DNA of 36,934 bases from Ichthyophonus hoferi (Eukaryota; Opisthokonta; Ichthyosporea; Ichthyophonida; Ichthyophonidae), in NCBI GenBank assembly GCA_002751075.1, contig NAOQ01000577.1:1-36934 (forward strand). Direction: 5' to 3'. Below the pieces are notes generated by a model. That model searched no databases. It saw nothing but the letters and a program-made list of their open reading frames with translations, and was not told the DNA's origin. Positions 1 through 9,913 of this stretch are shown here, piece by piece. The position numbers were made by a program, and so were the translations under genes. Within the stretch, counting starts at the first letter, position 1, and each line of letters opens with the position of its first letter.

Positions 1-56
<56 letters not shown>

Positions 57-57
57 G
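1..57. repeat. (TTA)n microsatellite
   Basis: About 18 uninterrupted copies of a TTA trinucleotide open the window and decay into TTG/TTA variants up to about base 90. No gene is associated with it. Confidence 0.95.
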
Positions 58-89
58 TTCTTGTTATTATTGTTATTATTGTTATTATT

Positions 90-1235
90 CTCGCTACATA
101 TTCCAATTTAAATAAATAAATATGCCCAAGTTTTCACATGTCGCAGTCAATATAGCTACATATATATATAGCAACGGACAGATATAAACAATTTTATCCG
201 CATTCACATAGCTTATGGAAGCATCTAGAAGCATGAATATATTTAAAATGTTTTTTGAATAAGAACATTCGTTCTTACTATTAGTTGAATGTTAATTATA
301 AACCAGATTATGTATATAATAGATTTATTTTCATTATTTATTATTAAAGCGCTATTGAACTATAATATTGTACTTAATCTGATTTTAATTCTTAAAATTT
401 AGTATTACTTACTGGTGGTTAATACTGTACATATTAATACAAAATATGGAAAAATTAAAGATTAAAACGTGTTAGAAGCAACATATTTACAGCACTTTGA
501 TATTATATCTTTGCTTATTATTATTATTATTAACCTATTTGTAATCAAATACAACTTGATAACATGTATTAACGTCTGCAATTCATAAGGTCTGGACCAG
601 TGACCATCGTACATCCCGATGATCCCGATGCTCTGGAGGTGGAATTACTCGTTCTCCATAAAACGCTTCCTAGGTAGATAGACATTACAAAGTTATATAT
701 CACTATATACTATATAATATTTATTGCATCCATATAGACTATATTAGGGTAGAATGGTTTTTTTATATCAGCATACCTAAGTGTCAAAGGATTTGGATTA
801 CTAACACATTTATTTTGCATGAGATCAGATTGATCCTTGATACACAGCTGTGGCTTGGTTATGTACTTTCAGTCAAAGTAGCTGTCAGTCAGTTAATCTG
901 GTTTTAACAACTGAGCTATGAATTGGAGTTAAGATCATTTCTAATTTAATAAAGGCGTGCTCTTCTGTGTGCATAGCACCTCTTACTATACTTGAACACT
1001 TTCGTATAGAAAGCATGTATCTAGATTCTCATTATTTATTTCTGTTCACATACCATCATTATGCTTGTAATATATATATATATATATAAGCTTAAACTGC
1101 CATATTAATAAGTGTTGCACCACTAAATTAATGAACTTTATCTAAAAGGTCATTACTATTAATTACTACTAATTATCTTAGACCAATACTTTAATTACTC
1201 GGTTCTATAACACATGTAATGGATTTCAAATTACA
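90..1235. other. AT-rich intergenic stretch, no gene seen
   Basis: No open frame of note on either strand. It holds a short (TA)n run near 1072-1089 and the repeat C copy at about 545-665, listed separately. Nothing else is supported. Confidence 0.6.
545..665 (+). repeat. Repeat C, copy 1
   Basis: The segment around 593-620 (TCTGGACCAGTGACCATCG and onward) recurs in the same orientation near 34,620-34,640, followed in both places by a CTGGAGG block 30-50 bases later. Flanking AACGTT/ATTCAT words are also shared. This is a short diverged dispersed repeat, too small to classify. Confidence 0.5.
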
Positions 1236-1239
1236 CATA

Positions 1240-1560
1240 TACAAGCCATATGACAACACTGGTTTTAGCCATCTGTAGAAAGTCTAGGAATATACGGAAT
1301 TTCTTGGCTTGTTTGCATATAATCGACACATGCCAATGTGTTCACTCTCAGTGGTGGATAAAACTGTGACTGCGTCTTTGAAAGCCAATCTATTGATTTT
1401 GGCTGGGTAAAAATTATACCCCAAAGTGCTTCGGGATGTGCAAAGACTAGCAGTGTGTATTGGAGATATGCACTCTTCAATGGCAGTCCTACAATATTTT
1501 AGATGCATAGCCGTTTCCCAAACGGCTTTCGGGGATTCACCATTGTGAACTGGCGGTTGA
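1240..1560 (-). mobile_element. Ty1/copia retrotransposon fossil (RNase H region)
   Basis: On the minus strand the translation carries the hallmarks of the copia RNase H region: a W-x-x-A-x-x-x-L-x-Y block like the family's HWEA..RYLKGT segment, then a GY-x-F strand, then VLSTTESEH, matching the usual V-A-L-S-T-T-E-A-E-Y. Only about 300 bp of the polyprotein is recognisable. No reverse transcriptase, integrase or paired LTR could be assigned to it. It is a broken, old fragment. The family assignment rests on motif order, not on a database search. Confidence 0.8.
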
Positions 1561-1799
1561 GTCTAGCTTAGGCGATCTAGAGTAGATATTCTATCAAAAT
1601 ATGACAGGCTGTGACATTGTCAGGCTCTGATAGGTTAATATTTGCATGAATACCTAAATAAACTAACGTAGGAATATAGGAATTCCTCCTTCAGGTAATA
1701 GCTGAATATAATCGTAATAAGATATCTAGAGATAAAAACATCTACGCCTGACTTCCATGGAAAGTGGTAGATCAAATTAATTAGCTATTACTAATTATT

Positions 1800-2560
1800 C
1801 GAAACTGTGTCAATTCTATCAAATTTTACACAGCTGTCAGGATCTCCAATTGTATAACTGGTGGTGATTAATATTGTTTGACCAGCGTTAGGAATAGCTG
1901 CTTGATTAAATCTGTCTTTAAGGCTCAGTTGTTGTGATAGAATGCTTTATAGAAGGCACATATGCCAACTCTCTAGGTAACTGGCTGTATTAATTGTATC
2001 TCTGTTCTAATTTAGAAGGGATAGATGTTTTGATGCGCTTGGGTGCCTACGTAGAAATTGCACAATGAGATCGATCATTAAGTGGTGCTATGTTACTACG
2101 TAAATAAATATTATTATTACTATCTAGTGTCAGTATACAGTTCTCTGACTTCTAAACGCGCCAGAGATCTGAACATTGCTTATCGTATGTGAGTGCCAGG
2201 AGTGGACTAGACATTACAATAACAATGTGATTATTACAAATATCTAACCAAAGGCAAGTAGTTTTGTATGCGCTTACGAGAACTTTGTATTTTGCTATTT
2301 TCATTACATATGTATAAACTAGGGACGCTGAACGGCGGGGAGAACGACTGGGCCTTTATTAGTTATTGCAGTTTACATTTTTACTTATTTCTATTTATGT
2401 ATTGACAAATCAATTTATCAGTGGAAAATTATTAATTAAATCCTTATGCAACTAACTGATCTTGAGCTACGATCATTGATCTACTTATTATCTGGGCTTC
2501 GATGGAACCTACTTATTCATCCGTGGTTAGCGATCTTGTAACAATCACCCATTGGCTGGA
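1800..2560 (+). repeat. Repeat A, copy 1 (long dispersed repeat)
   Basis: About 750 bp matches 32,565-33,330 in the same orientation, with many substitutions and small indels. Shared blocks include GCTCAGTTGTTGTG, CTCTAGGTAACTGGC, TTTGATGCGCTTGGGTGC, GCACAATGAGATC and TTAGCGATCTTGTAACAA. A third, partial copy lies at about 18,335-18,485. No coding capacity is evident in the shared core. A TATA-like word inside (CTATAAAAGG in the 32.7 kb copy) would suit an LTR or other promoter-bearing element, but the ends are not defined, so the class is open. Confidence 0.75.
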
Positions 2561-2715
2561 ACGTTAGAAATAGCCAAAAGATCGTTACCACATTGGTGCA
2601 TTCATACTGATGGTCTTCCATACGTCGTTCAGAGAGGTTGTGTTTGCAGGCATAGGAGTTTCTTGGCTATTTAGAATGGTCCAGGTCTAAAACAAATTGG
2701 TCAGGCAGTCACCAA
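2525..2715 (+). repeat. Inverted repeat arm 1 (old mobile-element fragment)
   Basis: This arm matches the reverse complement of about 4,545-4,781. Shared words include GATCTTGTAACA, CCCATTGGCTGGAA, GTTTGCAGGCATAGGAG (GTTTGTAGGCGTAGAAG in the other arm) and ATTGGTCAGG. Its left part overlaps the right end of repeat A. The other arm keeps a short open frame, so the family probably once encoded protein; neither copy is intact. A partial echo of the TTATTCAT..GTGGTTAGC..ATCTT block recurs at 2,738-2,770. Confidence 0.65.
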
Positions 2716-2981
2716 CTTGATCCGCGAATGAAACGTTCTTATTCATGTGTGGTTAGCAATCTTATAACACAATGTTGTATTTCAAACATCATCAAGATAT
2801 CACAATTGACAAGTGTAATTGGTCCCGTTTACTTGAATCACTGCTGCACAACATATGGACCAATTCAAGATGTTACTTATTGTTACAAGATCACAAACAC
2901 AGACGAATAAGAAGGTTACATCTTGGCTCAAGATAATAGTGATTTAATTGCATAGTGTTTGAATTGGATGATAGATTGATT

Positions 2982-3345
2982 TTTCAACTGAAAATTTGCA
3001 AGTAGCTACACCAATGGAGTAGCTGACTAAAGAGCTTCTAGAAAGATCAAGCATAAATATAAACTGCAATCAATAATTAAGGCTGGCCGCTCACATGTGG
3101 CCCCCAACACCCCTACGGCAACCCGGCATGCATGTGTACATGCACACTACCGTTACAGGAAAATACGAATGCGTTCGTGATACACACTTTCATTTAATAT
3201 TTGTTAAACAACATCATAATATATAATCCATTTTATAAAACACTCAATTGGCGACCCCGAAACCTGTGAACAAGTCGCTATAACTACCACAGATTCCTAT
3301 AGGGTTGCGGGCCCAATACGCTTCCACTGTGCTACATACAGATTT
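2982..3345 (+). mobile_element. LTR-type element, direct repeat 1
   Basis: Direct repeat of about 4,782-5,175. It contains an ACTAAAGAG block, an AATTAAGGCTGGC block where the second copy has AATAAAGGCTGGC (possible poly(A) signal), CACTACCGTTACAGG and TTAAACAACATCATAATA. It then shows ACTCAATTGGCGACCCCGAA. TGGCGACC is the kind of sequence found at the primer-binding site just after a 5' LTR in Ty3/gypsy-like elements. Because both copies continue about 100 bp past that motif, either the LTR includes it or two element starts lie in tandem. Old and broken. Confidence 0.6.
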
Positions 3346-4544
3346 TCATAGGGTTATAGACCAGCACGCTTCCATGGCAAAGCAGCTCAGCTACACAACT
3401 GGACAACGAGTCTCTGGCCATTCAGGAAAGGCAGCATATAAACGTTTTGGAAAACAGTGAGTCTTCCACTCCAGTCTCTTTATTCACGGGAACAACAGTT
3501 TTGCCAACAAAGAAAGTCCCTTTTGTCAACTCCTTTACACACCCTCATTTTTCAAAAGTTCTCTGAAAAGAACCTGTTGCAATACGAACTCCATTGATTA
3601 CTCGGGATATTCATCAGTAAACACACCTAGACTTGATATGATGGATACGGATCAATTGCCGTTCGAGTCTAATCCTGACTATACAAGACTCAACTGCACG
3701 AGTTTCCAACCCAAAAAATAGTATGCACTGCTGCATCCTTGAATGGATTAGGTTTTTTTTTGTCAGACGTATTTTATAATATTTAGAAATAGTATATTTA
3801 TTAAAATGCCTTATATTAATTCAAATACAACTACAATGGATGAATTTTATTGGCTTGTAATTTTATTACGTAATGGCTGGAGTATACATGTGATTTTACA
3901 TGTAACAATTGGATTGTATTGATTTGTGTTTCAATCAAGGACAGCATGACCAACACTTCTTTGGTCGAAAAACCCATATTAACAATATTTTATCAGTTTT
4001 ATATTTAATGTTGCTAAAGATATATATATTACTATTGTAGATAGTTTTAATTTAACAAACCAATAGAATATAATAAATCTATTCTACACTGTAAGTATAT
4101 AGGATAAAACTTGGATCGCTTATCAGGTTTATCTAAACATTTTTTAGTTCACCCAGGCTAACCTCAAGAGATAGGCCCCTAAGCCAAGGGTATATATAAC
4201 TGAAATGCAATTCATAAATAAACGCAATTTATAGCTTACATAGTTCCACATTCATTTCACTTCTAATGACAGAACTACTTAGTGTTAGGATGTAGCAATA
4301 ATGGCAAGTGCCACTAGCTACAATTTGTTATTTCAAAATATCTCTACTGGCCAACTCCGTATGCCACCAATGTATTCGGAAAGTAGATACTTTTGACACT
4401 GGGAGATTACCAATGTATAGTGACAAGTACCGTGTATGCAACAAGACGTGTGTTCCTAAAAACAAACCATATTGCTGTGCATTTTCACCACATCAGAAAA
4501 GTGGTATGCAATAAGGAGATTGAAGTCAGAAGCGTCTCATACGC
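3346..4544 (+). mobile_element. Interior of decayed LTR-type element
   Basis: Sequence between the two direct repeats. The first 250 bp is richer in G+C than its surroundings and has coding-like composition, as expected just downstream of a primer-binding site. From about 3,720 on it is AT-rich and featureless. No reverse transcriptase, protease or integrase motif was recognised, so most of the interior seems lost or replaced. Treated as a broken fossil. Confidence 0.4.
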
Positions 4545-4781
4545 GGATAAAGTTGCTGGCTACCTGACCAATCCGTTTGGACCTAGCCTGTTCCAAATAG
4601 TCAAGAAACTTCTACGCCTACAAACAAAACAAAACCATAGGCGAAAAATATCTGGAATTGCGTCCGGGAAAAACGTCAGCATGAGTGCATCAATGGGGTA
4701 ACGATCTTTTTTCTTTTGGCTCTCCAACATTTCCAGCCAATGGGAGAATGTTACAAGATCTCCTAATGGTGGCTGCATATT
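4545..4781 (-). repeat. Inverted repeat arm 2 (old mobile-element fragment)
   Basis: Reverse-complement partner of about 2,525-2,715. On the minus strand it retains a short open stretch with motifs DLVTFSHWLE and KKDRYPIDAL. It ends exactly where the second LTR-like repeat begins (4,782), suggesting that the LTR element and this family are insertions of one into the other. The family was not recognised; it is broken. Confidence 0.6.
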
Positions 4782-5175
4782 TGTCAACAGAAAAGTTGCA
4801 AGTACTTACATAAATGAGATAGCTGACTAAAGAGTCATTCTAGAAAATAGATCAGTATAAACGTAAACTACAATCAATAATAAAGGCTGGCTACTCACTC
4901 ACACGTACAGCCTCCGGCACACCCGGGTATATGTTTTAACCCCGCATATCTGTGTTCATGTACACTACCGTTACAGGCAAGTACAAATACGTTTGTGACA
5001 CACAAAACTTTGCTTTCATTTCCTATTTATTAAACAACATCATAATAGATAAATAGTCCTATTATACAACACTCAATAGGCGACCTCGAAGCCTGTGGAC
5101 AAGTCACTAGAACTATCACCGATTGCTATAGGATTATGGGCCTAGCACGATTCCACTGCGCCACGCAGCTACATA
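4782..5175 (+). mobile_element. LTR-type element, direct repeat 2
   Basis: Begins TGTCAACAG, the common TG start of LTRs, where the first copy has TTTCAACTG. It carries AATAATAAAGGCTGGC, CACTACCGTTACAGG, TTAAACAACATCATAATA and then a diverged GGCGACC motif and about 90 bp shared with copy 1. Divergence between the copies is substantial by eye, so the insertion is old. Broken. Confidence 0.6.
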
Positions 5176-5388
5176 CAGATTCTGATATTTATTTATGTTC
5201 TAAGTTATTTATTTGTTTATTTAATTTATTTATAATTATTTGATAGTTATATATTTATTGGTAGATGCAGCAATATGCGGTGGTGTTAGTGACTTGTCTA
5301 CATGCTTCAGGGACTCTGATTAGTTTTGTTTATACTTTATGTTGCTGGGTTAGCAATAGGTATGGCAATCAACTCCAATCTATTTTCA
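5176..5388. other. AT-rich spacer, nothing seen
   Basis: Short low-complexity TTTATTTAT-rich spacer between the LTR-like repeat and the unknown minus-strand gene. No element or gene is supported. Confidence 0.5.
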
Positions 5389-6441
5389 TTAGACAAATGA
5401 GGTGATAGAAGGCTCTATATTTAATTTTTTGTAGTATTCTTCTAGAAATTCAGGAGAGACTCCTGCCTTAATGCGTTTAGATACGACTGTAGTGATAACA
5501 TAGTATGAAAAATTAGCGAGAGAGGCTAAAACCGGGTGTAAATGATAATCCTTATTACTATTAAAAGCAACCAAGCTGTTCTCTGTATTTACAATAGGAG
5601 AAATATCGAAACACTATTATATTCAAGTGTTAATAAAGAACTAGATGGTATAGTAAAGTAAGATGATTATAAATTACAGACCAAGTATATTCTAACCATC
5701 AATGAGAATACATATATATTTAACATATTGTTAACAAAATAGCAAGAAACCCGAAGATTTGTTTATAATGGTTTATGTATCATTATTCGTGTCATTAGTT
5801 GTTCGCATTCGTTTTACTCGTTTCACACCTCTTGTTTATCGCTTATGTCCAGAGCTGCTTTCCATATTTCGATTCAAATATAAACGGGATGGCTCCTTAC
5901 TGGTTAATGCAATTCACAAGAGTCTTATGTGGCCCACTGGAATTTCTTGATAATAATTTCATCTTAATTTCTCCAGTTGGTCGCATGTGTCCTAATTTGG
6001 GCAACTGTTTATCTAATGCCTTTCCTCTGTCCAATCGATCACATTTCGCTAATCTATATTATATTGATGAATCACTGCATCTGATTAAGAATGTCATTCA
6101 TACAACCAATCATTTCATAACCCATTATTACCAGATAATTGTGTCTTTATCAATTCGTTTTTCCTGCGTAGGCAGCTTTGCAATAGTAGCCATAAGGTCT
6201 TCCCCTGTAAACTGAATAGGTATGGCCATAAAATTATGATTTTATTAGTCTAACCAATAATTCATGCACTTTATGAATTTTTTATAACACAGGTGTCATA
6301 GGTGTAACTGCTTACCAATAGGGTATCCAATTTATGCTAAAGATAAAGTAGTATAAAATTTATTTAGATTGCTGATGTCTATACAATCACCAATCGGAAG
6401 TCCCCTTTCCAATAAAAACGAGTATTAAGGAAGAAGCCTTT
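5389..6441 (-). CDS. Unrecognised multi-exon gene or gene remnant
   Basis: Four minus-strand blocks look like exons, read from high to low coordinates. The first (6441-6391, after TTTCTGCATTGCAG) encodes KGFFLNTRFYWKGDFRL. The second (6211-6132, after CCTATTCAG) contains FTGEDLMATIAKLPTQ. The third (about 6026-5901, donor GTAAGG) contains KLGHMRPTGEIKMKLL. The fourth (5575-5389, to a stop) contains HLHPVLASLANFSYY and ends EPSITSFV. Blocks 1-2 join in phase 0 and blocks 3-4 in phase 2; the join between blocks 2 and 3 does not resolve to an open frame, so the gene may be a remnant or my exon edge may be wrong. Introns would be 105-325 bp. I recognise no family. The run before HLHPV faintly recalls the region preceding a Fic motif, but that motif is not seen. 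It may extend upstream (about 6,600-7,020 and 8,600-8,745). A plus-strand frame across 5,799-6,215 is its antisense shadow. Confidence 0.5.
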
Positions 6442-7549
6442 CTGCAATGCAGAAAGGGTCAGTTTTACAAAATATAAAGTTTAACTATCATCTTGAAATT
6501 TATATTAGATCGTGTAAACTAACGTCTAGGCATAAACCAAATTAAAGGAAATAGACATCACTATTGCCACTATAGCGGTCACAGCGTTTCCACTATTAGG
6601 CAAGCCAAACAATAATATTGTAGTATTTTCCTATCTCATTAACATTTTTAGTTTTCTCTTTAATATTTTTTACTAACAAACTTCTGTAGAGAAATATATT
6701 GATGAAAATGTTAAAACAATAAAATTTTCCAGAGGAGAGAAGTGGGGTGTAAATCAAATGCGCGTACATGTTTCCATATCAGCTGAGAGTTTTATCACTG
6801 GCATACACCACATATATGGGGCACCTCATAAACAACATGAAAGAATAATTGGAAATTGCAGCTGAGCCAAACTGAATAGCGATTGTTATTGAGATATTGT
6901 CATGGGACCTTTTGCCCTCTAAGTATAATACAAATACCACTAACTACAATTGGCCAACTCTAACCGAGCAATTATGGCTCCGAGTGGAGAGATGAATAAC
7001 AAATTATGGGGGTGCATGTCTATAATATTTCGGGAGTCATTTTCCGGCCCAATTAAAGTTTCTAAGAATTATATAAATTATATCATTGGTGCGTAGAGAA
7101 TCCTAAGATATTATCAGTTCAATTATTTTCACTCAACAATAAAAAAATCACGTAATCAATACTTAAGATCAAGAGGTCAACTTTGATAGCTGAAGTATAA
7201 CAGCATGTCTTTTAAATTTTTTTTAAAAAAAAAACCAAAATACAAAAAGAAAAAAAACTACCCAGACTTTATGTTTTGCCACAATCATGAATTGTTAAAT
7301 TAATAGTAAATTAGTGTAAGAGCATTAGGTTAAAATTGAAAATGGATATGGTTATGGACAATGTATTTTAAATTTTTAAACCAAAGGCTGGGCAGGGGAA
7401 TTCCCCAAGAACTAAAAAGAGTTTGAAATACATGCATATTCCAAACCCTATGCAAAATCAATCATTAGATAGCTCATTGTACATCTAAACTAAAATAAAG
7501 TTTAATTTAATTTGAGAATTACACGTTTTTATTTTTTTCTTTCTTTCAG
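6442..7549. other. AT-rich stretch with possible further exons, unassigned
   Basis: Minus strand: acceptor-like sites at about 6,682 (TTTCTCTACAG) and 6,888 (CGCTATTCAG) precede short open blocks such as FGSAAISNYSFMLFM. An open block with GNAVTAIVAIVMSISF lies near 6,595-6,535. Plus strand: an open block near 6,950-7,085 includes RAIMAPSGEMNNKLWG, and another sits at about 7,370-7,490. None could be joined in phase with confidence. Confidence 0.25.
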
Positions 7550-7605
7550 AAATTACAGTATTGGGAAATACAAACGAAAATCTAGAAATACTTGAGGAGC
7601 ATTAA
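7550..7605 (+). CDS. Possible isolated terminal exon
   Basis: A very strong 3' splice site, a pyrimidine-rich tract ending TTTCTTTCAG at 7,549, is followed in phase 1 by ITVLGNTNENLEILEEH and a TAA stop. The short acidic ending would suit a C-terminal exon of a plus-strand gene whose other exons I could not find upstream. No poly(A) signal AATAAA follows within 100 bp. It may be chance or a relic. Confidence 0.2.
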
Positions 7606-9700
7606 AGCATTCCAATTTGCCGTGGGTAGAGCCATAGTCATTTTAATGCATAGCGAATAATGTAACAGGGGGGGCTCTTCTCAGCTCAGTAAATTAGCAG
7701 TGTACATGTACTATACTACTATATATAGCAGCCTCATAGACCCCTCGTGGCTGGGTGTAGTAGACTAAGTAGAATCTGGAAATGTCATACTCGATTAGAC
7801 AGTTTTGATTTAATCCCTTGTACCTTTTCAATTTTACAATCCTTGATGAATGTTGAATCTTAAATTATTATCAAATAATTATTTCTCAGTTTGAAACTGT
7901 TGATAACTGCCCTATAGTGCTCACACACATTAAAAATATATCGGTATAAATATAAATATGTATAAGTATATATATTGAACAACATAATTTTTATTCTATG
8001 ATCTAAGCACACATGTCTTCATATATACATATACATATATATAATCCCATGGATACACGTAAGGGTAGCATTTTCTCTTTCAAAACAAGAAGATTGAGGA
8101 TCCCAACGGACAGTGAATTCTGTAATTTTATGCCATTTATGCTTGGCTCCAAATTTATAATTTTAAGAATTCATTCTGTTGGTTAATGGATATTATCCAA
8201 TATAATTAACAGATCGCGTCTTACGGTCCCCGCTGATCTATGTTATGTATGTATGGCTAGCCTTGTGGGTAGGATAGTGACGTAGACACTGGCGGGGATT
8301 CACCCAAGACTAAATTAGTATGTATTATAGATGTGAAGTTCTGATTCCACTTAGTATCTTATAAAAATAGATATAAGAATAAAAACGGGGATATACAGCA
8401 TAAACTGAATTCAAAATTACCGTTAGTATACATGCGATACAAGCGTTTGTATATATATTCCCAATATAAATAAAATCATTTGTGAGTGGTAAATCAATTA
8501 CCCAATGGAATTCTCATATATCTGAGTGAGTAGTATATGAGCAGTGGAGGCTGACCTTGAGTATTTAACAGGCCATTAGCTCCAAATTTATTACTTGCGA
8601 ATACTCATTGGAGTAGGTTGGGGTACGGTTCCCTGAGCCCAAAAGCCAGATCTCCATTGTGCCCAGCAAAGCAATAAGATGGGAGCAGCAATAGCCCAAT
8701 TAGGTGATACTTAAATTTAACATTCTTCTCTGCGGTCAATAATTATAAATTATATATTTGGTTAAAAAAGCCAATCATTAGGGTGGTAATATATTTACAG
8801 CATATCAACTCGTATATCTATCCAACCTCACCTTGTCTCACTCTCTATCATTTAGAAGAAGAATTTAAATCATAGAATTAAATGTTAAAATTATCGCATG
8901 ATGGTTCTTTAGTTAAATATATTTATTTGATCAATATTTTTTACGCATCTGAGATTAAAGGAGTAAATTGTAATTGATTAAATTATTTAGTTAAAGTTAA
9001 TGAAAGAATATAGGAAAAATTTTCTAGCTTCATGTGTTCATATGCAGTGGTATTATAGGCATAAAAATATATTTGAATATTTAATTTAACATGTATATTT
9101 TCAATTAATAGTATTTAGCACTAAAATTTTAAAATGTAACATAACATAAAATAGTGAATCTAAAACTGTACAGTAGTAATCTTATCTAAAATATTGTAAA
9201 ATATTGCAAATAAAATTGTCTATCTATAGATAGATCTGTACTATCTAAAAGGTAAATATAGAAGATATCTGGAGGGTAAGTATTTTAAATCTATATTTTA
9301 AAATATTTAAAAATAAAGTAAATACAACCAATTAATCAATAGATTATATGTTTATAAAGGAATGCATATCACTACGATAACAGGATATATTGACTACCGT
9401 CTTATTTAGCCTACACATTTCCTAGATCCATCATACTTAACTACACTTCAATCTGTTAACGATATTGTAGTTTTTTTAGCATTTTTTTAGTTGTTCCGTT
9501 AAAGATCCTCTTACTCTTATTATTCTTTATTATTTTTTTATTATGACACTATTACTTTAGTATTTTTTTAAATATTATTTTTTGTTCAAATTCTTATTAT
9601 TTAGTTGTTCAGAAAGCAAGCTTCTTGCTAATCTGGTTGACGGGTCAACGTACCGCTGTGTTGTAGCCACCACTTGCTGCTATACCACACACTTTAGTAT
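7606..9700. other. Intergenic, mostly AT-rich
   Basis: No gene is established. Two G+C-richer islands stand out: 8,220-8,310, with 7-bp inverted arms TCCCCGC/GCGGGGA, and 8,570-8,705, with a minus-strand open block listed separately. The rest is AT-rich with no repeat family recognised. Confidence 0.4.
8605..8745 (-). other. Coding-like open block, unassigned
   Basis: About 46 codons are open on the minus strand, containing LIGLLLLPSYCFAGHNGDLA and then GLREPYPNLLQ before a stop, in an island of raised G+C. No clear splice sites bound it. It could be a far-upstream exon of the unknown minus-strand gene at 5.4-6.4 kb or a relic of something else. The opposite strand is also open for about 38 codons, so strand is uncertain. 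Confidence 0.2.
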
Positions 9701-9707
9701 AATATTA

Positions 9708-9753
9708 TATACTGTACACGTATAAATACGTGCGTATTATAGAGTACAGTATA
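9708..9753. promoter_or_regulatory. Nested palindrome with central TATAAA upstream of the GATA gene
   Basis: Outer arms TATACTGTAC (9708-9717) and GTACAGTATA (9744-9753) are perfect inverted repeats. Inside them, 9717-9732 reads CACGTATAAATACGTG, a perfect 16-base palindrome apart from its AA centre, with a TATAAA in the middle and ACGT cores on each side. It lies 160-205 bp upstream of the GATA gene's ATG. It could be a TATA box framed by a dimeric factor's site, or a DNA/RNA hairpin. The regulatory role is inferred. Confidence 0.45.
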
Positions 9754-9913
9754 TATTATTTTATATATTATATATTATTTATTATTTATTATTTAATCTA
9801 TGACACAAGGTCTAGCACAATGTACGATTAACTTCACAAACAACAGAAAAAAAATAACAAATAGTCAAATCTTCTATATATAAAATATTTATTAACAAAA
9901 AATACGAATAAAA

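Noticed and set aside
3661-3669. GTTCGAGTC resembling a tRNA B box
   Set aside because: No matching A box or acceptor/anticodon stems can be folded around it.
5799-6215. 138-codon plus-strand open frame
   Set aside because: It is antisense to exon-like blocks 2 and 3 of the minus-strand candidate, which have splice sites and better composition.
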